Assembly (NCBI RefSeq): GCF_002551245.1
Contig: NZ_NTGZ01000058.1
Coordinates: 1 to 32,508, forward strand
DNA length: 32,508 nt
Reading direction: 5' to 3'
From: Streptomyces sp. rh34
GTDB taxonomy: Bacteria; Actinomycetota; Actinomycetes; Streptomycetales; Streptomycetaceae
The notes beneath the pieces are model-generated. The model did no database searches and had not been told where the DNA came from. It worked only from the letters and a program-made list of their open reading frames with translations. The translations under genes and the position numbers were made by a program. Shown here piece by piece: positions 17,424 to 27,238 of this stretch. The stretch's first letter is position 1. Every line of letters starts with the position of its first letter.

Positions 17424-18254
17424 ATGCCCCTAGTGCCCATACGTACCGCTGTCCCGCCCCGTGTGCTCACCGTCGCCGGATCCGACTCCGGCGGCGGTGC
17501 GGGGATCCAGGCCGATCTGAAGACGATGCTCGCGCTCGGCGTGCACGGCATGAGCGTGCTCACCGCCGTCACCGCGCAGAACTCCCTCGGCGTCCAGGGC
17601 GCGTGGGAGCTTCCGGTGGACGCCGTACGCGCCCAGTACCGCAGCGTCGTCGACGACATCGGCGTCCAGGCCGTGAAGACCGGAATGCTCGCCTCCGCCG
17701 CCCTCGTGGAGACCGTCGCGGAACTCCTCGCCGGAACGGACGCCCCCGTCGTCGTCGACCCGGTCGGCGTCTCCAAGCACGGCGACGCGCTGCTCGCCGC
17801 CGAGGCCCTCGATTCCGTGCGGACGAAGCTGCTGCCCGTGGCCACCGTCGCCACCCCGAATCTCGACGAAGTGGCCCAGCTCACCGGGGTCACGGTCACC
17901 GACGAGAGCGGGATGCGCCGGGCCGCCGAGGAGATCCTCGCCTTCGGACCGCGCTGGGTCGTGATCAAGGGCGGTCACCTGCCCGGTGAGGCGGTGGACC
18001 TGCTCACCGACGGGAGCGCGGAACACTGGCTGCGCGCCCCCCGGCACGACAACCGCCACACCCACGGCACCGGCTGCACCCTGGCCTCGGCCATCGCCTC
18101 CGGCCTCGCGCTCGGGAGGGACGTGCCCACGGCGGTACGGGACGCGAAGACGTACGTCACCGGCGCGATCGGGGCCGGCTTCCCGCTCGGCGGCGGCATC
18201 GGCCCCGTCGACCACGGCTGGCTGACCCGCCCGGCCGCCGATCCGGGCGCGTGA
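17424..18254 (+). CDS. thiD: Hydroxymethylpyrimidine/phosphomethylpyrimidine kinase
   Basis: A ribokinase-fold enzyme of 276 residues that phosphorylates HMP and then HMP-phosphate in thiamine synthesis. Motifs are [17 protein letters not shown] (17-33), VVVDPVG, ATPNLDE and the catalytic loop HGTGC (C218). ATG 17424 is preceded by TAGATT (17411-17416) at a 7-bp distance and by no Shine-Dalgarno, so a leaderless transcript is likely. The alternative TTG 17415 lies inside that box. It works next to thiL in the same pathway, and a strong terminator follows. Confidence 0.96.
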   Translation: MPLVPIRTAVPPRVLTVAGSDSGGGAGIQADLKTMLALGVHGMSVLTAVTAQNSLGVQGAWELPVDAVRAQYRSVVDDIGVQAVKTGMLASAALVETVAELLAGTDAPVVVDPVGVSKHGDALLAAEALDSVRTKLLPVATVATPNLDEVAQLTGVTVTDESGMRRAAEEILAFGPRWVVIKGGHLPGEAVDLLTDGSAEHWLRAPRHDNRHTHGTGCTLASAIASGLALGRDVPTAVRDAKTYVTGAIGAGFPLGGGIGPVDHGWLTRPAADPGA

Positions 18255-18284
18255 TCAGCGCCTGATCAGGCACCGAGCACAGCA

Positions 18285-18317
18285 AAAAGCCGGTCCACCG
18301 AGGTGGACCGGCTTTTC
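18285..18317. terminator. Bidirectional terminator between thiD and rpmB
   Basis: A perfect 15-bp stem (18285-18299 with 18303-18317), 3-nt loop, with A-run on one side and T-run on the other. It serves both convergent genes. Confidence 0.92.
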
Positions 18318-18351
18318 TGGGCAACCGGAAGGCTGCGCTACGACGGGGACG

Positions 18352-18537
18352 TCAGCGCGCGACCTTGCCGGCCTTGATGCACGAGGTGCAGACGTTGAGC
18401 CGCTTCGGCGTCCGACCGACCACTGCACGCACGCGCTGGATGTTGGGATTCCAGCGACGGGACGTACGGCGGTGCGAGTGCGAAATGCTGTTGCCGAAGC
18501 TCGGCCCCTTGCCGCAAACGTCGCAGTTGGCAGCCAC
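18352..18537 (-). CDS. rpmB: 50S ribosomal protein L28, zinc-ribbon form
   Basis: A ribosomal protein of 61 residues. Two CxxC pairs (C5/C8 and C50/C53) make it the zinc-binding (C+) form. Streptomyces also encodes cysteine-free L28 paralogues induced by zinc starvation, but this is not one of them. GTG 18537 has GGAG seven bases upstream. A perfect 18-bp palindrome lies at 18574-18591 upstream of its likely -10 (TGTAAG on the minus strand, 18569-18564). Confidence 0.98.
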   Translation of the reverse strand: MAANCDVCGKGPSFGNSISHSHRRTSRRWNPNIQRVRAVVGRTPKRLNVCTSCIKAGKVAR

Positions 18538-18573
18538 GGGTCACTCCAAAGACTTCAGATGCACTTACAGTGA

Positions 18574-18591
18574 ATTCCGGCGCGCCGGAAT
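18574..18591. promoter_or_regulatory. 18-bp perfect palindrome in the rpmB promoter region
   Basis: ATTCCGGCGCGCCGGAAT is fully self-complementary. It sits between the proposed -10 of rpmB and the expected -35, the usual place for a repressor site, in the 256-bp divergent gap with the DAK2 gene. Confidence 0.45.
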
Positions 18592-18793
18592 CATTTGACT
18601 GAAGTGGCGGCACCGGAGGAATGGCCCGACTCTCGTCGGGCAACCGGAGCAGCATACAACGCCTGCTTCGGAGATACGAAACTACCACGGGTCGGCCCCC
18701 CGCCCCGCCCGCCCCCTGTCCGGACCGGAACCCCGCCAGGCGGGCTAACCTGCGGTGCAGTCCGTTGCCACGGCCGATCGAGGAGGACCATCG

Positions 18794-20503
18794 GTGCCGC
18801 AGCCCCCCGACGATCTGGACGCCGTCGCGGTGCGCACGTGGTGCTCACTGGCCCTGGAGGCCCTGGGCCGGGAGCGCGCGGAGATCGACGCGATCAATGT
18901 GTATCCCGTCGCCGACGGGGACACCGGCACCAACCTCTACCTGACCGTCGAGTCCGCCGCCGCGGCCGTCGAAGCGGTGTTCGCCGCGCATGAGACGGGA
19001 GCCACCGCGCCCGCCACCGCCGACGCCGTACGCGCCATGGCGCACGGCGCCCTGATCGGCGCTCGCGGGAACTCCGGCACGATCCTGGCCCAGCTGCTGC
19101 GCGGCATGGCCGGAGTGCTGGCCGACGGCGGCGACGCGGCTCATCTGCGCCTCGCCCTGGCCCGGGCCGCCGACGTCGCCCGGCAGGCCGTCGCCCACCC
19201 CGTCGAGGGCACCGTGCTCACCGTCGCCGCCGCGGCCGCCGAGGCCGCCGCAGGCGAGTCCGCGGACCTGCGCACCGTCGTGCACGCCGCGTACGACGGC
19301 GCACTCGCGGCCCTCGCGAGGACGCCCGAGCAGCTCGCCGTCCTCGGCCGGGCGGGCGTGGTCGACGCCGGGGGCCGGGGACTGGTCGCGGTCCTGGGCG
19401 CGCTGGTGGAGGCGGTGACCGGGCAGGCTCCGGTACGGGGACACCGCACCGGGCCCGGGAAGGCGCTCGCGCCCGTGGACGGCGGCTCCGTGGTGGGCCT
19501 GCCGGTGGGCGGCACCCCGGTGGAGGGAAACGCTCCCGCAGAACCCGCGGGGACGGGGCCGCTCGACTGTCCCGAGGACGGGGGCGCCGGCCCCGCGTTC
19601 GAGGTGATCTACCTCCTGGAGGCCCGTGACGAGCAGGTGGCACGGCTGCGCACCCGGCTCGACGGGCTGGGCGACTCCCTGGTCGTGGTGGGCGGCGACG
19701 GCCTCTGGCACGTCCATGTGCACGTCGACGACGCCGGGGCCGCCGTGGAGGCGGGCGTCGAGGCCGGGCGGCCGTACCGCATCCGGATCACCCACTTCGC
19801 CACCGAGAGCGGCCATGACCTCCGCGTCCAGGCCGAACCCGCGCGGCGCGCCGTCGTCGTCCTGGTCCCCGGCGACGGACTGGCCGGGCTCTGCACCGAG
19901 GCCGGCGCCACCACCGTGATCGCCCGCCCCGGCGAACCGCCCGCCAGCGGCGAACTGGTCGACGCCATCCGCCGCGCCCACGCCCGTGAGGTGGTGCTGC
20001 TGCCCAACGACGCCGCCCTGCGCCACACCGCGGCCGCCGCCGCCGAGCAGGCCAGGAGCGAGGGGGTCCGGGTCGCCGTCGTCCCCACCCGAGCCGCCGT
20101 CCAGGGCATCGCGGCCCTCGCCGTCCACGAGCCCGACCGGGGCTTCGACGAGGACGTGGTCGCCATGACCGCCGCCGCCGGCGCCACCCGCTACGCCGAA
20201 CTGGCCGTGGCGGAGCGCCAGTCGTGGACCATGGCCGGGATCTGCCAGGCCGGGGACATCCTCGGGCTGATCGACGGCGACGTGGCCGTGATCGGCGCCG
20301 ACGTCCCGGCCACCGCCCGCACCGTGCTCGACCGGATGCTTGCCGCCGGCGGCGAACTGGTCACCCTCGTCCTCGGCGAGGACGTCCCCGACGCGCTGGC
20401 CGACGCGCTGGAGGAGCACGTGCGCGAGGGCTACCTCGCCGTGGACACCGTGGTCTACCGGGGCGGGCGCCAGCGCGCACCCCTGCTGATCGGCGTCGAG
20501 TAG
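18794..20503 (+). CDS. DAK2 domain (FakA/YloV-like) protein
   Basis: A 569-residue protein with an N-terminal DAK2 ATP-binding domain: INVYPVADGDTGTN (35-48, metal-binding Asp residues) and GARGNSGTILAQLLRG. A central domain and a C-terminal domain of the FakA/YloV type (EVIYLLEA, VVLLPND) follow. In Firmicutes FakA phosphorylates fatty acids bound to FakB (DegV) proteins. The fit suggests a fatty-acid kinase component, but no DegV partner is in this window. GTG 18794 is chosen because AGGAGG lies 8 bp upstream; the open frame extends further. recG follows after 57 bp. Confidence 0.9.
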   Translation: MPQPPDDLDAVAVRTWCSLALEALGRERAEIDAINVYPVADGDTGTNLYLTVESAAAAVEAVFAAHETGATAPATADAVRAMAHGALIGARGNSGTILAQLLRGMAGVLADGGDAAHLRLALARAADVARQAVAHPVEGTVLTVAAAAAEAAAGESADLRTVVHAAYDGALAALARTPEQLAVLGRAGVVDAGGRGLVAVLGALVEAVTGQAPVRGHRTGPGKALAPVDGGSVVGLPVGGTPVEGNAPAEPAGTGPLDCPEDGGAGPAFEVIYLLEARDEQVARLRTRLDGLGDSLVVVGGDGLWHVHVHVDDAGAAVEAGVEAGRPYRIRITHFATESGHDLRVQAEPARRAVVVLVPGDGLAGLCTEAGATTVIARPGEPPASGELVDAIRRAHAREVVLLPNDAALRHTAAAAAEQARSEGVRVAVVPTRAAVQGIAALAVHEPDRGFDEDVVAMTAAAGATRYAELAVAERQSWTMAGICQAGDILGLIDGDVAVIGADVPATARTVLDRMLAAGGELVTLVLGEDVPDALADALEEHVREGYLAVDTVVYRGGRQRAPLLIGVE

Positions 20504-20560
20504 CCGGAAATCCGCGGCACGGTCGCGCCCGGCGGACAGCTGTCAGTGCCGTGGTGTGCA

Positions 20561-22783
20561 ATGGATCGCGTGTCCTCGTTCGATGAACCCCTCAAGAAGC
20601 TGCTCGGCGGAGCCACCGCGAAGGTGATGGCCGAACACCTCGACCTGCACACGGTCGGTGATCTGCTGCACCACTACCCGCGGCGGTACGAGGAGCGCGG
20701 CAAGCTGACCGCGCTGGCCGACCTCCCGCTGGACGAGCACGTCACGGTCGTCGCCCAGGTCGCCGACGCCCGGATCCTGATGTTCAACAACGGCCGGGGC
20801 AAACGCCTGGAGGTCACCCTGACCGACGGCAGCGGCCGCCTCCAGCTGGTCTTCTTCGGCCACGGCGTCCACAAGCCGCACAAGGAGCTGCTCCCGGGCC
20901 GCCAGGCGATGTTCGCGGGCAAGGTCTCCGTCTTCAACCGCAAGATGCAGCTGGCCCACCCCACGTACCAACTGCTCGACGCCTCCGACGCCGACGAGAC
21001 GACCGAGGCCGTGGACGCCTTCGCCGGACGGCTGCTGCCGATCTACCCCGCCTGCAAGCAGCTCGACTCCTGGCGGATCGCCAAGGCCGTCGACGCCGTA
21101 CTGCCCAGCGCGCGGGACGCGGTGGACCCGCTGCCCGCCTCCCTGCGCGAGGGCCGGGGCTTCACCCCGCTGCCCGAGGCCCTGCTGAAGGCGCACCGAC
21201 CGCAGACGATGGCGGACGTCGACGACGCCCGGGCCCGGCTCAAGTGGGACGAGGCGTTCGTCCTCCAGGTCGCCCTGGCCCGCCGCCGGTACGCCGACAC
21301 CCAGCTCCCCGCTGTCGCCCGCCGCCCCGTCGCGGACGGCCTGCTGGACGCCTTCGACGCCAAGCTGCCCTTCACCCTCACCGAGGGCCAGGAGAAGGTC
21401 AGCAAGGAGATCTTCGACGACCTGGCCACCGCGCACCCCATGCACCGCCTCCTCCAGGGAGAGGTGGGTTCGGGCAAGACGATGGTGGCCCTGCGCGCCA
21501 TGCTCACCGTGGTCGACGCCGGCGGCCAGGCCGCGATGCTCGCCCCCACCGAGGTCCTCGCCCAGCAGCACCACCGATCGATCACCGAGATGATGGGCGA
21601 GCTGGCCGAGGGCGGCATGCTGGGCGGCTCCGACCGGGGGACCAAGGTCGTCCTGCTCACCGGCTCCATGGGGATGGCGGCCCGCCGTCAGGCCCTGCTC
21701 GACCTGGTCACCGGCGAGGCGGGCATCGTCATCGGCACCCACGCCCTCATCGAGGACAAGGTCCAGTTCCACGACCTCGGCCTCGTCGTGGTCGACGAGC
21801 AGCACCGCTTCGGCGTGGAACAGCGCGACGCCCTCCGTTCGAAGGGCAAGCAGCCGCCCCACCTCCTCGTCATGACCGCCACCCCCATCCCCCGTACGGT
21901 CGCGATGACGGTCTTCGGCGACCTGGAGACCTCCGTCCTGGACCAGCTCCCGGCCGGCCGCTCCCCGATCGCCAGCCATGTCGTCCCCGCCAAGGACAAG
22001 CCGCACTTCCTCGCCCGCGCCTGGGAACGCGTCCGCGAGGAGGTCGAGAACGGCCACCAGGCGTACGTGGTCTGCCCCCGCATCGGCGACGACGCGGAAG
22101 AGGCGGAGGGGAAGGGCGGGAAGAAGGGGAAGGCCAAGAAGCAGGCCGCCGACGAGGACCCCGAGAAGCGGCCGCCGCTCGCCGTGCTGGAGATCGCCGA
22201 CGAGCTGCGCAAGGGCGCGCTGGCCGGGCTGAGCGTCGAGGTGCTGCACGGGCGGATGCACCCCGACGAGAAGGACGACGTCATGCGCCGGTTCGCCGCC
22301 GGGGACGTCGACGTCCTGGTCGCCACCACCGTCATCGAGGTCGGGGTCAACGTCCCCAACGCCACCGCCATGGTGATCATGGACGCCGACCGCTTCGGCG
22401 TCTCCCAGCTCCACCAGCTCCGCGGCCGCGTCGGCCGGGGCTCCGCCCCCGGGCTCTGCCTGCTGGTCAGCGAGGCCCACGAGGCGAGCCCCGCCCGCGC
22501 CCGGCTCTCCGCCGTCGCCGCCACCCTGGACGGCTTCGAGCTCTCCCGCATCGACCTGGAGCAGCGCCGCGAAGGCGATGTCCTGGGCCAGGCCCAGTCC
22601 GGGGTGCGCTCCTCGCTGCGGATGCTCACCGTCATCGACGACGAGGAGGTGATCGCCGCCGCCCGCGAGGAGGCCGTCGCGGTCGTCGCCGCCGACCCCG
22701 AGCTGGAGCACCTGCCGGAGCTGCGCACGGTGCTGGCCGCCCTCCTGGACAAGGACCGCGAGGAGTATCTCGACAAGGGGTGA
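20561..22783 (+). CDS. recG: ATP-dependent DNA helicase RecG
   Basis: A 740-residue helicase that reverses stalled forks and processes Holliday junctions. An N-terminal OB wedge domain (about 50-150) precedes Walker A GEVGSGKT (300-307), DEQH (412-415), ATPIPRT and the TRG/helicase-C blocks ([10 protein letters not shown]). A Lys/Glu-rich insert (about 510-545) interrupts the second RecA domain and looks disordered. ATG 20561 gives [17 protein letters not shown], the family's usual opening; GTG 20546 or 20570 are alternatives. There is no clear Shine-Dalgarno. Confidence 0.96.
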   Translation: MDRVSSFDEPLKKLLGGATAKVMAEHLDLHTVGDLLHHYPRRYEERGKLTALADLPLDEHVTVVAQVADARILMFNNGRGKRLEVTLTDGSGRLQLVFFGHGVHKPHKELLPGRQAMFAGKVSVFNRKMQLAHPTYQLLDASDADETTEAVDAFAGRLLPIYPACKQLDSWRIAKAVDAVLPSARDAVDPLPASLREGRGFTPLPEALLKAHRPQTMADVDDARARLKWDEAFVLQVALARRRYADTQLPAVARRPVADGLLDAFDAKLPFTLTEGQEKVSKEIFDDLATAHPMHRLLQGEVGSGKTMVALRAMLTVVDAGGQAAMLAPTEVLAQQHHRSITEMMGELAEGGMLGGSDRGTKVVLLTGSMGMAARRQALLDLVTGEAGIVIGTHALIEDKVQFHDLGLVVVDEQHRFGVEQRDALRSKGKQPPHLLVMTATPIPRTVAMTVFGDLETSVLDQLPAGRSPIASHVVPAKDKPHFLARAWERVREEVENGHQAYVVCPRIGDDAEEAEGKGGKKGKAKKQAADEDPEKRPPLAVLEIADELRKGALAGLSVEVLHGRMHPDEKDDVMRRFAAGDVDVLVATTVIEVGVNVPNATAMVIMDADRFGVSQLHQLRGRVGRGSAPGLCLLVSEAHEASPARARLSAVAATLDGFELSRIDLEQRREGDVLGQAQSGVRSSLRMLTVIDDEEVIAAAREEAVAVVAADPELEHLPELRTVLAALLDKDREEYLDKG

Positions 22784-22860
22784 GGGCCCACGGACAGGGG
22801 AGAGGCGAGAGGGAGAGGCGGACGGGCCGGTGGAAGCGGTACGCCATATCGTGGACGCAC

Positions 22861-22883
22861 GCTACGCGCACAGCGCGCGTAGC
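22861..22883 (+). other. Stem-loop at the probable 5' end of the rsmD mRNA
   Basis: A perfect 9-bp stem GCTACGCGC/GCGCGTAGC with a 5-nt loop, eight bases after TATCGT (22847-22852). It could cap the rsmD-coaD transcript or end recG transcription; there is no T-run. Confidence 0.45.
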
Positions 22884-22936
22884 GACCGCCGACGGCCCGT
22901 GCGCCGTACGCCCCCGACCCCGAGGACCCCACACCC

Positions 22937-23521
22937 ATGACCCGCGTGATCGCCGGCTCGGCCGGCGGACGCCGCCTGGCCGTACCGCCCGGCACCGGCA
23001 CCCGCCCCACCTCCGACCGTGCGCGGGAGGGCCTCTTCTCCACCTGGGAAGCGCTGCTCGGCACCCTGGAAGGGGCCAGGGTCGCCGATCTGTACGCCGG
23101 ATCCGGCGCCGTCGGCCTCGAAGCGCTTTCCCGCGGCGCGGCCCATGCCCTGCTCGTCGAGGCCGACCCGAAGGCGGTCCGCACCGTCCGCGACAACGTC
23201 CGCACCCTCGGCCTCCCCGGTGCCGAGGTCCGCACCGGCAAAGCCGAGCAGATCGTGACAGGACCGGCGCCCGCCGACCCGTACGACATCGTCTTCCTGG
23301 ACCCGCCGTACGCGGTCACCGACGACGATCTTCGCGAGATCCTGCTCACACTCCGTGCTCAGGGGTGGCTCACGGCCGATGTCCTCGTCACCGTGGAACG
23401 CAGCACCCGGGGCGGAGAATTCGGCTGGCCCGCCGGATTCGAGCCACTGCGGTCCCGTCGATACGGCGAGGGAACGCTTTGGTACGGTCGCGCCGCCGCT
23501 ACGTGCGAAGACGCACGATGA
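22937..23521 (+). CDS. rsmD: 16S rRNA (guanine966-N2)-methyltransferase
   Basis: A SAM-dependent rRNA methyltransferase of 194 residues. The first residues, [12 protein letters not shown], are the RsmD hallmark, followed by [16 protein letters not shown] motif I is [14 protein letters not shown] (51-64) and the catalytic DPPY is at 122-125. The C-terminus ends with a short charged tail. ATG 22937 is taken because it gives the conserved start. Its stop overlaps an ATG of the next frame (ATGA at 23518-23521), which links it to coaD; this pairing is common in bacteria. Confidence 0.96.
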   Translation: MTRVIAGSAGGRRLAVPPGTGTRPTSDRAREGLFSTWEALLGTLEGARVADLYAGSGAVGLEALSRGAAHALLVEADPKAVRTVRDNVRTLGLPGAEVRTGKAEQIVTGPAPADPYDIVFLDPPYAVTDDDLREILLTLRAQGWLTADVLVTVERSTRGGEFGWPAGFEPLRSRRYGEGTLWYGRAAATCEDAR

Positions 23522-23547
23522 CCGGACCGGAGAGCGAGGGAATCACA

Positions 23548-24027
23548 GTGCGCCGCGCCGTCTGTCCGGGGTCGTTCGACCCCATCACCAACGGACATCT
23601 CGACATCATTGGCCGAGCCTCGAAGCTGTACGACGTGGTGCACGTGGCGGTGATGATCAACCAGTCCAAGAAGGGGCTGTTCACCGTGGACGAGCGGATC
23701 GAGCTGATCCGCGAGGTCACCGCCGACTTCGGCAACGTCGAGGTGGAGTCCTTCCACGGCCTGCTGGTCGACTTCTGCAAGCAGCGGGAGATCCCGGCGA
23801 TCGTGAAGGGCCTGCGGGCCGTCAGCGACTTCGACTACGAGTTGCAGATGGCCCAGATGAACAACGGCCTCTCCGGTGTCGAGACGCTCTTCGTGCCGAC
23901 CAATCCGACGTACAGCTTCCTGTCGTCCTCGCTGGTCAAGGAGGTGGCGACCTGGGGCGGCGATGTCTCCCACCTGCTGCCGCCGACCGTCCACGAGGCA
24001 CTCGTGGAGCGCCTGGGGCAACGCTGA
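23548..24027 (+). CDS. coaD: Phosphopantetheine adenylyltransferase
   Basis: The penultimate enzyme of coenzyme A synthesis, 159 residues, nucleotidyltransferase fold. It opens [15 protein letters not shown] (6-20), where TNGH is the ATP-binding HxGH-type motif, and contains [15 protein letters not shown] and the second signature [11 protein letters not shown] chose GTG 23548 because it gives the usual [10 protein letters not shown] start with GAGGGA about seven bases upstream. The in-frame ATG 23518, which overlaps the rsmD stop, would add ten residues. The two are probably translated together. Confidence 0.97.
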   Translation: MRRAVCPGSFDPITNGHLDIIGRASKLYDVVHVAVMINQSKKGLFTVDERIELIREVTADFGNVEVESFHGLLVDFCKQREIPAIVKGLRAVSDFDYELQMAQMNNGLSGVETLFVPTNPTYSFLSSSLVKEVATWGGDVSHLLPPTVHEALVERLGQR

Positions 24028-24143
24028 GGCGCTGACGGCCCGTCACCAGGTGTCGGGCGGCGGCCGACTGGCCTTACAGTCGTGCCGTCCGTCTCCAACG
24101 GAGCAGCAGCTTCAACAGAGCAGCAGAGAGTGGCGAGCACACG

Positions 24144-25244
24144 GTGGACGTGCAGAAGAAGCTCGACGAGATCGTCGAAGCGGTCGGGAGCGCCCGATCC
24201 ATGCCCATGTCGGCCTCGTGCGTGGTCAACCGCGCCGAGCTGCTCGCCATGCTCGAAGAGGTGCGCCAGGCGCTGCCCGGCTCCCTCGCCCAGGCGCAGG
24301 AGCTGATCGGCGGCCAGGAGCAGCTCGCCGTGCAGGCCCGGCAGGAGGCCGAGCGGATCATCGAGTCCGCCCACGCCCAGCGCGCCTCGCTGATCTCCGA
24401 GACCGAGATCGCCCGCCAGTCGCAGAGCGAGGCCGACCGGATCCTGTCCGAGGCCCGCCGTGAGGCCGAGGAGGTCCGGGCCGAGGCCGACGACTACGTC
24501 GACAGCAAGCTCGCCAACTTCGAGGTGGTCCTCACCAAGACCATCGGTTCCGTGGACCGGGGGCGCGAGAAGCTCCTCGGCCGCGGTCAGGGCCTGGACG
24601 AGCAGGGCTATCAGGATCCCGACTTCGCCGAGGCCCCCGAGCGCAGCGCCGACCCGGAGACCCTGCGGCAGCGGGCCGACGCCTACGTCGACGCCAAGTT
24701 CGGCGCCTTCGAGGCCGTTCTCGCGGGGACCCTGGAGGCGGTCGGCCGGGGCCGCCAGAAGCTGCACGGCCGGGTCGCCAGCGACGACCTCGGCGCGCAC
24801 ATGGCCGCCCAGGACGCCGCGGGCGGCCAGGGGCACACCAGCGACGCCGACTACCTGGCCGGCCTCGCCGAGCTCGCCCCGGAACCGCGGCAGGCGTCCC
24901 AGCCGTCCCCACCGCCCCAGCCGTCGCAGTACCCCGCGCCGCCGCAGGGTGAGCCGAGCTACGCGCAGGCGGCGTACGGCTACCAGGAGCAGCCGCTCCA
25001 GCAGGGCGTCCAGGACGCGTACGGCTACCAGCAGCAGCCCGACCCGTACGCGGCGTACCAGCAGCAGGGGAGCTACGACCCGAACGGGTACCCGCCCCAG
25101 CCGGGGACCCAGCCGGACTACGGCTGGCCGCAGCAGGCCCAGGCGCCCGACCAGCAGGGCGGGGGCGCGCTGGACGAGACCAGTCTCTTCGACACCAGCA
25201 TGATCGACCTGGAGCAGCTGCGCCGGTACGAGCAGGGCCGCTGA
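24144..25244 (+). CDS. sepIVA: SepIVA/DivIVA-like coiled-coil protein with Gln/Tyr-rich tail
   Basis: A 366-residue cytoplasmic protein. An N-terminal helix pair (VQKKLDEIVEAVGSAR and RAELLAMLEEVRQALPG) leads to a long Glu/Ala/Arg coiled coil (50-120). Two homologous units follow: ADDYVDSKLANFE...REKLLGR (about 116-150) and ADAYVDAKFGAFE...RQKLHGR (about 177-211). The last 110 residues are Pro/Gln/Tyr-rich with repeated AYGYQ. It matches the mycobacterial septation factor SepIVA, including its place beside yceD, rnc and smc. It probably acts at the growth or division site. GTG 24144 lacks a strong Shine-Dalgarno. Confidence 0.87.
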   Translation: MDVQKKLDEIVEAVGSARSMPMSASCVVNRAELLAMLEEVRQALPGSLAQAQELIGGQEQLAVQARQEAERIIESAHAQRASLISETEIARQSQSEADRILSEARREAEEVRAEADDYVDSKLANFEVVLTKTIGSVDRGREKLLGRGQGLDEQGYQDPDFAEAPERSADPETLRQRADAYVDAKFGAFEAVLAGTLEAVGRGRQKLHGRVASDDLGAHMAAQDAAGGQGHTSDADYLAGLAELAPEPRQASQPSPPPQPSQYPAPPQGEPSYAQAAYGYQEQPLQQGVQDAYGYQQQPDPYAAYQQQGSYDPNGYPPQPGTQPDYGWPQQAQAPDQQGGGALDETSLFDTSMIDLEQLRRYEQGR

Positions 25245-25264
25245 GCTCGGGCGGGCCGCCCCGA

Positions 25265-25294
25265 TTGGGTGCTGAGCGGTCCGTCCAGTATCCT
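25265..25294 (+). promoter_or_regulatory. Candidate promoter of yceD-rpmF-rnc
   Basis: TTGGGT (25265-25270), an 18-bp spacer and TATCCT (25289-25294), giving a leader of about 125 nt before yceD. Motif match only. Confidence 0.4.
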
Positions 25295-25427
25295 GAATCC
25301 TCGGTCGCACATAGGTCCGCGATCTCGGCTGCCCGTTTCGTCCACGGAACGGAGACGGTTCGTCCCCGGACCGTAGACGACCCTCCCTTCGCAGTACGAC
25401 ACCCATGATTCGAAAGCAGGAAAAGCC

Positions 25428-26075
25428 CTGAACGGCCACCTCGACCACCGCAATCCTCTCGTGTTCGATACGCACGAGCTGGGTCGGCGTCCCGGTGCCC
25501 TGAAGCGGCTGACCCGCTCGGTGGACGCACCCGGTTCACCGGTCCTGGGCATCGACGGCGTCATCGGCGTGCCGGAAGGCGCACCCGTGGAGCTGGACCT
25601 CCGTCTCGAATCGGTCATGGAAGGGGTGCTTGTCACAGGCACCGCCCGTGCAACCGCCGAGGGGGAGTGCGTAAGGTGTCTGGAGCCGCTGACCGTAGAG
25701 GTCGACGCGGATTTCCAGGAAATGTTCTCGTACCCTGACGCCGATGACCGGGGCCGCAGCAGTGCGGCGGAACCGGCCGACGACGCCGAGGACGACGAGG
25801 ACAGGTACTTCCTCGAGGACGGCTTGTTCGACCTCGAGTCAATGCTGCGTGACGCGGTAGTGCTCGCACTGCCCATGCAGCCGGTGTGCAAGGAGACCTG
25901 CGCCGGTCTGTGTTCCGAATGCGGAATCAGGCTGGACGAGAATCCGGACCACCACCACGACGCCGTCGACATTCGTTGGGCGGCACTGCAAGGACTCGCC
26001 GAGACCGTTCAGGACGGCGAGAAGGACAACATGGGCGGCGCCGAACCGGGCGTCGACGAGAAGCAGGAGAAGTAG
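25428..26075 (+). CDS. yceD: YceD/DUF177 protein, probable CTG start
   Basis: A 215-residue DUF177 protein, the almost universal upstream partner of rpmF and linked to 23S rRNA maturation or ribosome assembly. Family features are [19 protein letters not shown] at the N-terminus, [10 protein letters not shown], an acidic linker, and [13 protein letters not shown] near the C-terminus. That N-terminal block lies upstream of the first GTG (25461). Between the in-frame TAG (25374) and 25461 the only NTG is CTG 25428, with AGGA six bases before it. I take CTG as the start. A nine-codon frame (25405-25431) ends in TGA overlapping this CTG. rpmF follows after 2 bp. Confidence 0.88.
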   Translation: MNGHLDHRNPLVFDTHELGRRPGALKRLTRSVDAPGSPVLGIDGVIGVPEGAPVELDLRLESVMEGVLVTGTARATAEGECVRCLEPLTVEVDADFQEMFSYPDADDRGRSSAAEPADDAEDDEDRYFLEDGLFDLESMLRDAVVLALPMQPVCKETCAGLCSECGIRLDENPDHHHDAVDIRWAALQGLAETVQDGEKDNMGGAEPGVDEKQEK

Positions 26076-26077
26076 CC

Positions 26078-26251
26078 GTGGCTGTTCCGAAGCGGAAGAT
26101 GTCGCGCAGCAACACGCGCCACCGCCGGTCGCAGTGGAAGGCTGCGGTCCCCACCCTGGTTTCGTGCGAGCGTTGCCAGGAGCCCAAGCTCCAGCACATT
26201 GCGTGCCCGAGCTGCGGCACCTACAACAAGCGCCAGGTCCTCGAGGTCTGA
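26078..26251 (+). CDS. rpmF: 50S ribosomal protein L32
   Basis: A ribosomal protein of 57 residues beginning [20 protein letters not shown] zinc ribbon is formed by C30, C33, C43 and C46, so this is the zinc-containing form. GTG 26078 lies 2 bp after the yceD stop, with AGGAGA nine bases upstream inside yceD, so the two are coupled. rnc follows 19 bp later in the same operon. Confidence 0.98.
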   Translation: MAVPKRKMSRSNTRHRRSQWKAAVPTLVSCERCQEPKLQHIACPSCGTYNKRQVLEV

Positions 26252-26270
26252 GCGGCTGGTGAGAGGCCCG

Positions 26271-27095
26271 ATGTCTGAGTTGTCCAGCGCCAAGAAGCAG
26301 GCAGACAACGTCAACACAGCCTCGTCCCACACGCTTCTGGAAGGGCGGCTCGGGTATCACCTCGAGTCCGCCCTTCTGGTGCGCGCGCTGACCCACCGTT
26401 CGTACGCATACGAGAACGGCGGTCTGCCCACCAACGAGCGGCTCGAATTCCTCGGGGATTCGGTGCTCGGCCTGGTGGTCACGGACACGCTGTACCGCAC
26501 CCACCCCGACCTGCCCGAAGGCCAGCTGGCCAAGTTGCGGGCCGCGGTGGTCAACTCGCGTGCGCTTGCGGAAGTGGGCCGCGGCCTAGAACTCGGCTCC
26601 TTCATCCGGCTCGGCCGCGGTGAAGAGGGCACGGGTGGCCGGGACAAGGCTTCCATCCTCGCCGACACACTGGAAGCAGTGATCGGCGCGGTCTATCTCG
26701 ACCAGGGCCTCAGCGCGGCCTCGGAGCTGGTCCACCGGCTCTTCGACCCGCTGATCGACAGGTCCTCGAACCTCGGTGCCGGCCTGGACTGGAAGACCAG
26801 TCTCCAGGAGCTCACCGCGAGCGAGAGCCTCGGAGTCCCCGAGTACCTCGTCACGGAGACCGGTCCGGATCACGAGAAGACCTTCACTGCTGCCGCTCGC
26901 GTCGGTGGTGTCTCGTACGGCACCGGCACCGGCCGTAGCAAGAAGGAAGCGGAGCAGCAGGCGGCCGAGTCCGCCTGGCGTGAGATCAGCGCCGCCGCTG
27001 AGGCACGGCAGGCCGCGGAGAAGTCCGCGTCCGACGGAGGGGCCGCCGACACCCCTGCCGAGCCGTCGCCGAGCACGGACGCCGCTCCGGCCTGA
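26271..27095 (+). CDS. rnc: Ribonuclease III
   Basis: A double-strand-specific endoribonuclease of 274 residues; in S. coelicolor the orthologue (AbsB) also controls antibiotic production. The nuclease signature [13 protein letters not shown] carries E59 and D63, and [13 protein letters not shown] carries D132 and E135, so all four metal ligands are present. The dsRNA-binding domain spans about 183-250, with [12 protein letters not shown] at its end. A disordered Ala/Ser/Pro tail follows. ATG 26271 has GAGAGG five bases upstream; an in-frame extension back into rpmF is rejected. Confidence 0.97.
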   Translation: MSELSSAKKQADNVNTASSHTLLEGRLGYHLESALLVRALTHRSYAYENGGLPTNERLEFLGDSVLGLVVTDTLYRTHPDLPEGQLAKLRAAVVNSRALAEVGRGLELGSFIRLGRGEEGTGGRDKASILADTLEAVIGAVYLDQGLSAASELVHRLFDPLIDRSSNLGAGLDWKTSLQELTASESLGVPEYLVTETGPDHEKTFTAAARVGGVSYGTGTGRSKKEAEQQAAESAWREISAAAEARQAAEKSASDGGAADTPAEPSPSTDAAPA

Positions 27096-27106
27096 AGCGA
27101 AACGGG

Positions 27107-27140
27107 AACCCCCTCGGTGCCATGCGCGCCGGGGGGTTTT
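27107..27140 (+). terminator. Terminator after rnc
   Basis: AACCCCC (27107-27113) pairs with GGGGGTT (27132-27138), followed by a T-run to 27140. It closes the yceD-rpmF-rnc operon. Confidence 0.75.
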
Positions 27141-27238
27141 CCCTGTCCCGGGGGCCCCCGCGCCCGGTTTCCCCGTACGTCCCGGGGAGCCGGTCCCGCG
27201 CTCCCGTACTACCGTCGTCGTGTCTGGAGTAGTGCATC

